DNA of 64,000 nucleotides from Planctellipticum variicoloris. GTDB taxonomy: Bacteria > Planctomycetota > Planctomycetia > Planctomycetales > Planctomycetaceae. Below the pieces are notes generated by a model. The model searched no databases. It worked only from the letters and a program-made list of their open reading frames with translations, and was not told the origin of the DNA. Made by a program: the position numbers and the translations under genes. Shown here piece after piece: positions 60,774 through 64,000 of this stretch; position 1 is the stretch's first letter, and every line of letters begins with the position of its first letter. The DNA is taken from positions 2,493,557 through 2,557,556 of the forward strand of contig NZ_CP130886.1 in the NCBI RefSeq assembly GCF_030622045.1, given 5' to 3'.

Positions 60774-61535
60774 ATGCGAGACACTTTCTTTCGCGCGAGA
60801 TCTCGGGAGGTTCTGCCGGTCGCCCCGGTCAGCACGCTCAAGCCGTTCGGGGCGGCAGCCGCCCTGGCCCTGGCTCGAAATCCGCTGGTTTCCGGCCGCG
60901 ATCACCAGGTGCAAACCGTCGACGTCGAGAAACTCCAGTCCCCGTCCGTCCTGTTCCGCTCGAAGCGGGTCGAGCGCCGGGAAATCCGCGACCTGCGCCG
61001 CCGGCAGTCGGCCGTCGAAGCGATCACCGGCCTGACTCACGACAACGAAATCTACGGCTTCACCAAGGGGCAGTTCTCCCTGCTGGATCTGCTGAAGGCC
61101 TGCCTGCAGGTGACCGGCCCCGCTGGCGTCAGCCTGTCGACCTGGACCGCCGCCCGGCACGAGATCCAGGAACTCGACCGCATGCTGAAGGCCGGCGCGC
61201 TGACGAGCTGCCGCTGGCTGGTCGACTTCACGTTCGCCCGCCGCGATCCCGAGGCCGCCCACCAGATCCGGCAGACGTTCGGACTGGAAGCGATCCGGGT
61301 GGCCCAGAACCACGCCAAGTTCGCCCTGTTCCAGAACGCCGACTGGCAGCTCGTCGTCCGGACGTCCATGAACCTCAACATGAACCCGCGGTTCGAGGAC
61401 TTCACCATCGCCCACGATCCCGTCCTGGCCGGATTCCTGGACCGGCTGCTGGGGGAAATCTGGAGCCGGCAGAAACGGAGCCTGGCCGATTCTTCCCTGT
61501 CCGAGATCCGCCGCTACTTCGTCGACGAGATGTGA
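60774..61535 (+). CDS. Phage protein with possible phospholipase D-like (HxK) motif
   Basis: 253 residues. The central part ('GFTKGQFSLLDLLKACLQVTGPAGVSLSTWTAARHEIQELDRML') and the C-terminal 'RVAQNHAKFALFQNADWQLVVRTSMNLNMNPRFEDFTI' contain His-Ala-Lys followed by Asn/Met and a Glu, like one HKD half-site of PLD-superfamily nucleases. A single half-site would require dimerisation. It lies between the Gam-like gene and the terminase genes, so DNA processing is plausible. Recognition by eye is moderate. Confidence 0.5.
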   Translation: MRDTFFRARSREVLPVAPVSTLKPFGAAAALALARNPLVSGRDHQVQTVDVEKLQSPSVLFRSKRVERREIRDLRRRQSAVEAITGLTHDNEIYGFTKGQFSLLDLLKACLQVTGPAGVSLSTWTAARHEIQELDRMLKAGALTSCRWLVDFTFARRDPEAAHQIRQTFGLEAIRVAQNHAKFALFQNADWQLVVRTSMNLNMNPRFEDFTIAHDPVLAGFLDRLLGEIWSRQKRSLADSSLSEIRRYFVDEM

Positions 61536-61553
61536 CGCACCCCCGAGGCCCGG

Positions 61554-61925
61554 ATGCCCAAGAAACGGCCCGCCAGACCGACCGAGCTCCCCCCGGAACC
61601 GCCTCCCGCGGCCCCGGTCCCGTGCGCCCTGGCGGTTCCGGACGAAGCGGCGGCCGTCGAGCAGGCGGTCCGCTGGCTGCTGGACGGCAACCGGGACGCC
61701 GACGTTCTCGAGGCGATCGTCGAGGCATTCCCCGGCCTGCCGGCCCTGGCGATCGCCCAGGCAGCGATTCACCGCCTGGCAGAGGCGGGTGAGATCGATC
61801 CGGCCATCGTGCGGGGCTTCGTGTTCGAGGCGACGAAGGAGCTGTACCGCAAGATGGTCGGGATCGGCGACTTCGCGGGAGCGCTGCGGGCGCTGAAGCA
61901 GCTCCTCGACATGGCGCGCGAGTGA
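61554..61925 (+). CDS. Small terminase subunit candidate (TerS)
   Basis: 123 residues. A Pro-rich start is followed by a helical DNA-binding-like region ('AAVEQAVRWLLDGNRDADVLEAIVEAFPGLPALAIAQAAIHRLAEAG') and a long amphipathic segment ('VRGFVFEATKELYRKMVGIGDFAGALRALKQLLDMARE') typical of TerS oligomerisation. The assignment rests largely on position: its TGA overlaps the ATG of the large terminase (61925). Confidence 0.6.
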   Translation: MPKKRPARPTELPPEPPPAAPVPCALAVPDEAAAVEQAVRWLLDGNRDADVLEAIVEAFPGLPALAIAQAAIHRLAEAGEIDPAIVRGFVFEATKELYRKMVGIGDFAGALRALKQLLDMARE

Positions 61926-64000
61926 TGGGACTCTTCAGCGGCGGGAAAGCCGCCGGACCGACAGGCGACAAAGACCAGTCCGCCTACGCCAAGCAGAAGG
62001 AACGGGCGCGGAAACGCCAGGCGAAGATCTCGGCAGCCGGCAGGGATATCGGCCCGATTCCCCCCGTCGCCGATCCGAAGCGCCGCAAGAAGTGTCTGGC
62101 GTCGCTGGAGGCGTTCGGCCGGACGTACTTTCCCGAGCGGTTCTACCTGAAGCTGTCGCCGATCCACAAAGGCTACGTCGCCGACCTGGAGCGGATCATC
62201 CTTCACGGCGGCCGCCTGGCCGTGGCCATGCCCCGCGGCAGCGGCAAAAGTGCCTGGGCGGAAATCGCCGTCCTGTGGGCCATCGTCCGCGGTTCGCACA
62301 ACTACGTGCTGCTGCTGTCCGCCACGCAGGGGATGGCCCGCAAGCAGCTCGCCACGCTGAAGAAGCTGCTGCTCGAACGGCCGGAGTTCGCCGCCGACTT
62401 CCCCGAGATCTGCTTCCCGCTGAAGTGCCACGGCGGGGTGAACCAGCGGCGCGTGATGAGCGAAGGCCGGTCCCTCACGCTCGAAATGACCAGCGAACGG
62501 ATCCTGCTGCCCGACACGCCCGGCACGCTGGCTTCCGAAGCCATCATCGAATGCCTCGGCCTCTCCGGCGCGATCCGCGGCCGGGCCTACGAACGGACGG
62601 ACGGACGCAAGGCCCGGCCGACGCTGGTGATTGCCGACGATCCGCAGACGAAGGCCACGGCCCGCAGCGACCTGCAGACCGAGACCCGGGAGGGACTCCT
62701 GGAAGCCGATACGGCCGGCCTCCCCGGTCCGGACAAGTCGATCTCGATCATCATGCCCTGCACGGTGATCTACCCGAACGACCTGGCCGACCGCTTTCTG
62801 GACCGCGAGAAGAAGCCCGACTGGAACGGCCGCCGGACCAAGCTCCTGGACGCCCTGCCGGACGACATGGAACTCTGGAACAAGTTCCAGGAAGTCCGGG
62901 CGGAAGGATTGCGGGCCGGCGACAGCGGAGCGGCCGGAACCGCCTTCTACCGGGCGAACCGCAAGGCGATGGACGCGGGGGCCGCCCCCACCTGGCCGGA
63001 ACGCTTCGCACCGGGCCAGCTCTCCGCCGTGCAGTACGCGATGGAGCTGTTCTACAAGAACAAACAGGCCTTCTACTCCGAGTACCAGAACGATCCGGCC
63101 GGAGCGATCGAGGACGACGGGGGCTCGCTCGATCCGGGCGACCTGATGCGGCGGACGAACGGCCTGAAGCGCGGGCGCCTGCCCTCCGCGGCCGAGTACA
63201 TCGCCGCCGGCGTCGACGTTCACGGCGACCTGCTCTACGTCACGACGGCGGCCGCCGAACTCGACCCCACCATCGCCGTCGTCGACTACTGGACCTGGCC
63301 GCGGCAGGTGTTGGGGTATTTCTCGAAGCGCGGGGCGACCCGCACGATGAAGAATCACCCGGAGCTGAAGACCCTCGACCCCGAAGCCCGGCTCTATCGG
63401 GCACTGACGCTGCTCTCCGACGAGCTGCTGGCCCAGGAGTACGAACGCCGACCGGGGGAGAAACTCAAAGTTGGGCTGGTGGTGATCGACGCCCGGTACA
63501 TGACCGAGGTTGTCACCCGCTGGTGCAAGCAGTCTCCGCATTCCCGGCTGCTGCTGCCGGTGATGGGCTCCCCCAAGCTGGAAGACTTCGGCCGCCGGCT
63601 GGCTCCGGGGACTCGCCCCGGCGTTGACTACCACGTCCCGCCGCAGGGGAAATGGCCGGTCCGGGTGGGACAGATGAATTCGAACGCCTGGATCACCCGC
63701 ACGATCAACGGGTTCCTCACGCCGATGGGGAGCCGGGGGGCGTGGACCCTGTTCCAGGGGGAGAACTCGGAAACGCACCGCTGCTTCGCCGATCACATCA
63801 CCGCGGAGTCGTCGACCGACTGGATGGACAAGAAGACCGGCCAGACGCACCGCATCTGGACCCCCAAGCCCGACCACCCGGACAACCACTGGCTCGACGC
63901 GACCAAGATGGCCGCCCTGGGCTGCTTCGAGCTGGGCTGCAAACTCGCCTACGTCGAAAAGCGGGACACGACGAAAAAGAAGGCCCCGCGGGTTTCGTAC
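61925..64000 (+). CDS. Large terminase subunit (TerL), partial
   Basis: 692 residues visible, continuing past the window. Walker A 'AMPRGSGKSAW' (about 100-110), Walker B 'LVIADDPQT' (~234-242) and the nuclease-type acidic positions 'AAGVDVHGDLLYVT' (~428), 'LVVIDARYMTEVV' (~519) and 'DHPDNHWLDATKMAAL' (~651-666) follow the GpA/TerL plan. It packages phage DNA through the portal. The gene starts at the ATG overlapping the TerS stop, and an adjacent shadow frame (62092-63627) should be ignored. Its intact length supports a functional or recently acquired prophage. Confidence 0.9.
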   Translation, partial: MGLFSGGKAAGPTGDKDQSAYAKQKERARKRQAKISAAGRDIGPIPPVADPKRRKKCLASLEAFGRTYFPERFYLKLSPIHKGYVADLERIILHGGRLAVAMPRGSGKSAWAEIAVLWAIVRGSHNYVLLLSATQGMARKQLATLKKLLLERPEFAADFPEICFPLKCHGGVNQRRVMSEGRSLTLEMTSERILLPDTPGTLASEAIIECLGLSGAIRGRAYERTDGRKARPTLVIADDPQTKATARSDLQTETREGLLEADTAGLPGPDKSISIIMPCTVIYPNDLADRFLDREKKPDWNGRRTKLLDALPDDMELWNKFQEVRAEGLRAGDSGAAGTAFYRANRKAMDAGAAPTWPERFAPGQLSAVQYAMELFYKNKQAFYSEYQNDPAGAIEDDGGSLDPGDLMRRTNGLKRGRLPSAAEYIAAGVDVHGDLLYVTTAAAELDPTIAVVDYWTWPRQVLGYFSKRGATRTMKNHPELKTLDPEARLYRALTLLSDELLAQEYERRPGEKLKVGLVVIDARYMTEVVTRWCKQSPHSRLLLPVMGSPKLEDFGRRLAPGTRPGVDYHVPPQGKWPVRVGQMNSNAWITRTINGFLTPMGSRGAWTLFQGENSETHRCFADHITAESSTDWMDKKTGQTHRIWTPKPDHPDNHWLDATKMAALGCFELGCKLAYVEKRDTTKKKAPRVSY

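Larger units (their letters stand above)
44972..64000. mobile_element. Prophage or phage-like integrative element at tRNA-Leu (right part beyond window)
   Basis: Downstream of the tRNA lie an Xre-type repressor, tyrosine integrase, replication-like and ParB-like proteins, Gam-like protein, PLD-like protein, TerS candidate and a large terminase, nearly all on the plus strand with many 1-4 bp overlaps. The integrase is close to the tRNA, as is typical. The right end and attR lie outside the window, so the exact left boundary cannot be confirmed by a direct repeat. Low-GC cargo (45156-46005, 52406-56263) interrupts GC-rich phage genes. Confidence 0.8.

Noticed and set aside
61769-63889. 706-codon minus-strand frame and 511-codon plus-strand frame (62092-63627)
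   Set aside because: Both are shadows of the terminase frame starting at 61925, which holds Walker and nuclease motifs and stays open to the window end.
44972-64000. Search for attR as a copy of the tRNA-Leu 3' end
   Set aside because: No second copy of the acceptor/T-arm sequence was noticed up to 64000, so the element's right end must lie outside the window.

Overview
The window looks like chromosomal DNA of a planctomycete (Planctomycetota). It is GC-rich and carries several of that phylum's hallmark families: two prepilin-like DUF1559 proteins with the H-x9-DG box, three large secreted PSD1/DUF1549/DUF1553 proteins with a CxxCH haem motif, four Tat-exported DUF1501 proteins, sialate O-acetylesterase, NHL, sialidase-like and dimethylformamidase-like secreted proteins, and a short Cys-rich secreted protein. 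I cannot name the genus from sequence alone.

Layout. 1-8.7 kb: secreted and surface proteins (NHL lipoprotein, Cys-rich protein, two DUF1559 proteins, a small lipoprotein) around a small sugar/acid catabolism group (SASA esterase, HpcH/HpaI aldolase, Gfo/Idh/MocA oxidoreductase). 8.8-14.0 kb: a minus-strand operon GntR/FCD regulator -> PSD1 protein -> DUF1501 protein, with a candidate autoregulatory operator. 14.1-16.3 kb: lone receiver protein and a DUF218 membrane protein. 16.5-21.2 kb: a tightly overlapping metal-uptake ABC operon (TroA/ZnuA-like binding protein, ATPase, two permeases) in which both permeases end in a DtxR/MntR-like metal-sensing domain. 21.4-22.0 kb: decayed integrase and IS5-type transposase remnants. 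22.1-25.5 kb: proB, DUF2071 protein and two small proteins. 25.5-31.7 kb: sialidase-like protein, MoaD/ThiS protein and a three-subunit molybdenum hydroxylase. 32.1-44.1 kb: a plus-strand run of DUF1501 and PSD1 genes with a dimethylformamidase-like gene; a four-helix-bundle gene bounded by 37-bp inverted repeats sits between the last PSD1/DUF1501 pair. A MarR regulator and tRNA-Leu(GAG) follow.

From the tRNA to the right edge (about 45-64 kb) is a prophage or phage-like integrative element, cut by the window end. It has an Xre repressor, a tyrosine integrase, a CsrA-like protein, a winged-helix replication-type protein, two tandem paralogous small proteins, a ParB-like protein, a papain-like cysteine peptidase, a Mu Gam-like protein, a PLD-like protein, a TerS candidate and a partial large terminase. 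Inserted in it is a lower-GC gene encoding 19 leucine-rich repeats, a Roc GTPase, a COR-like region and C-terminal membrane helices. It looks like cargo and is the strongest candidate for an undescribed (possibly defensive) function.

A background feature is a set of iterated short-word repeats (such as CGCAGAG, GAGAGTC, GGCTTCG, CTGACGA). They recur between genes, sometimes as inverted pairs, and in two prophage genes they run through the reading frame.
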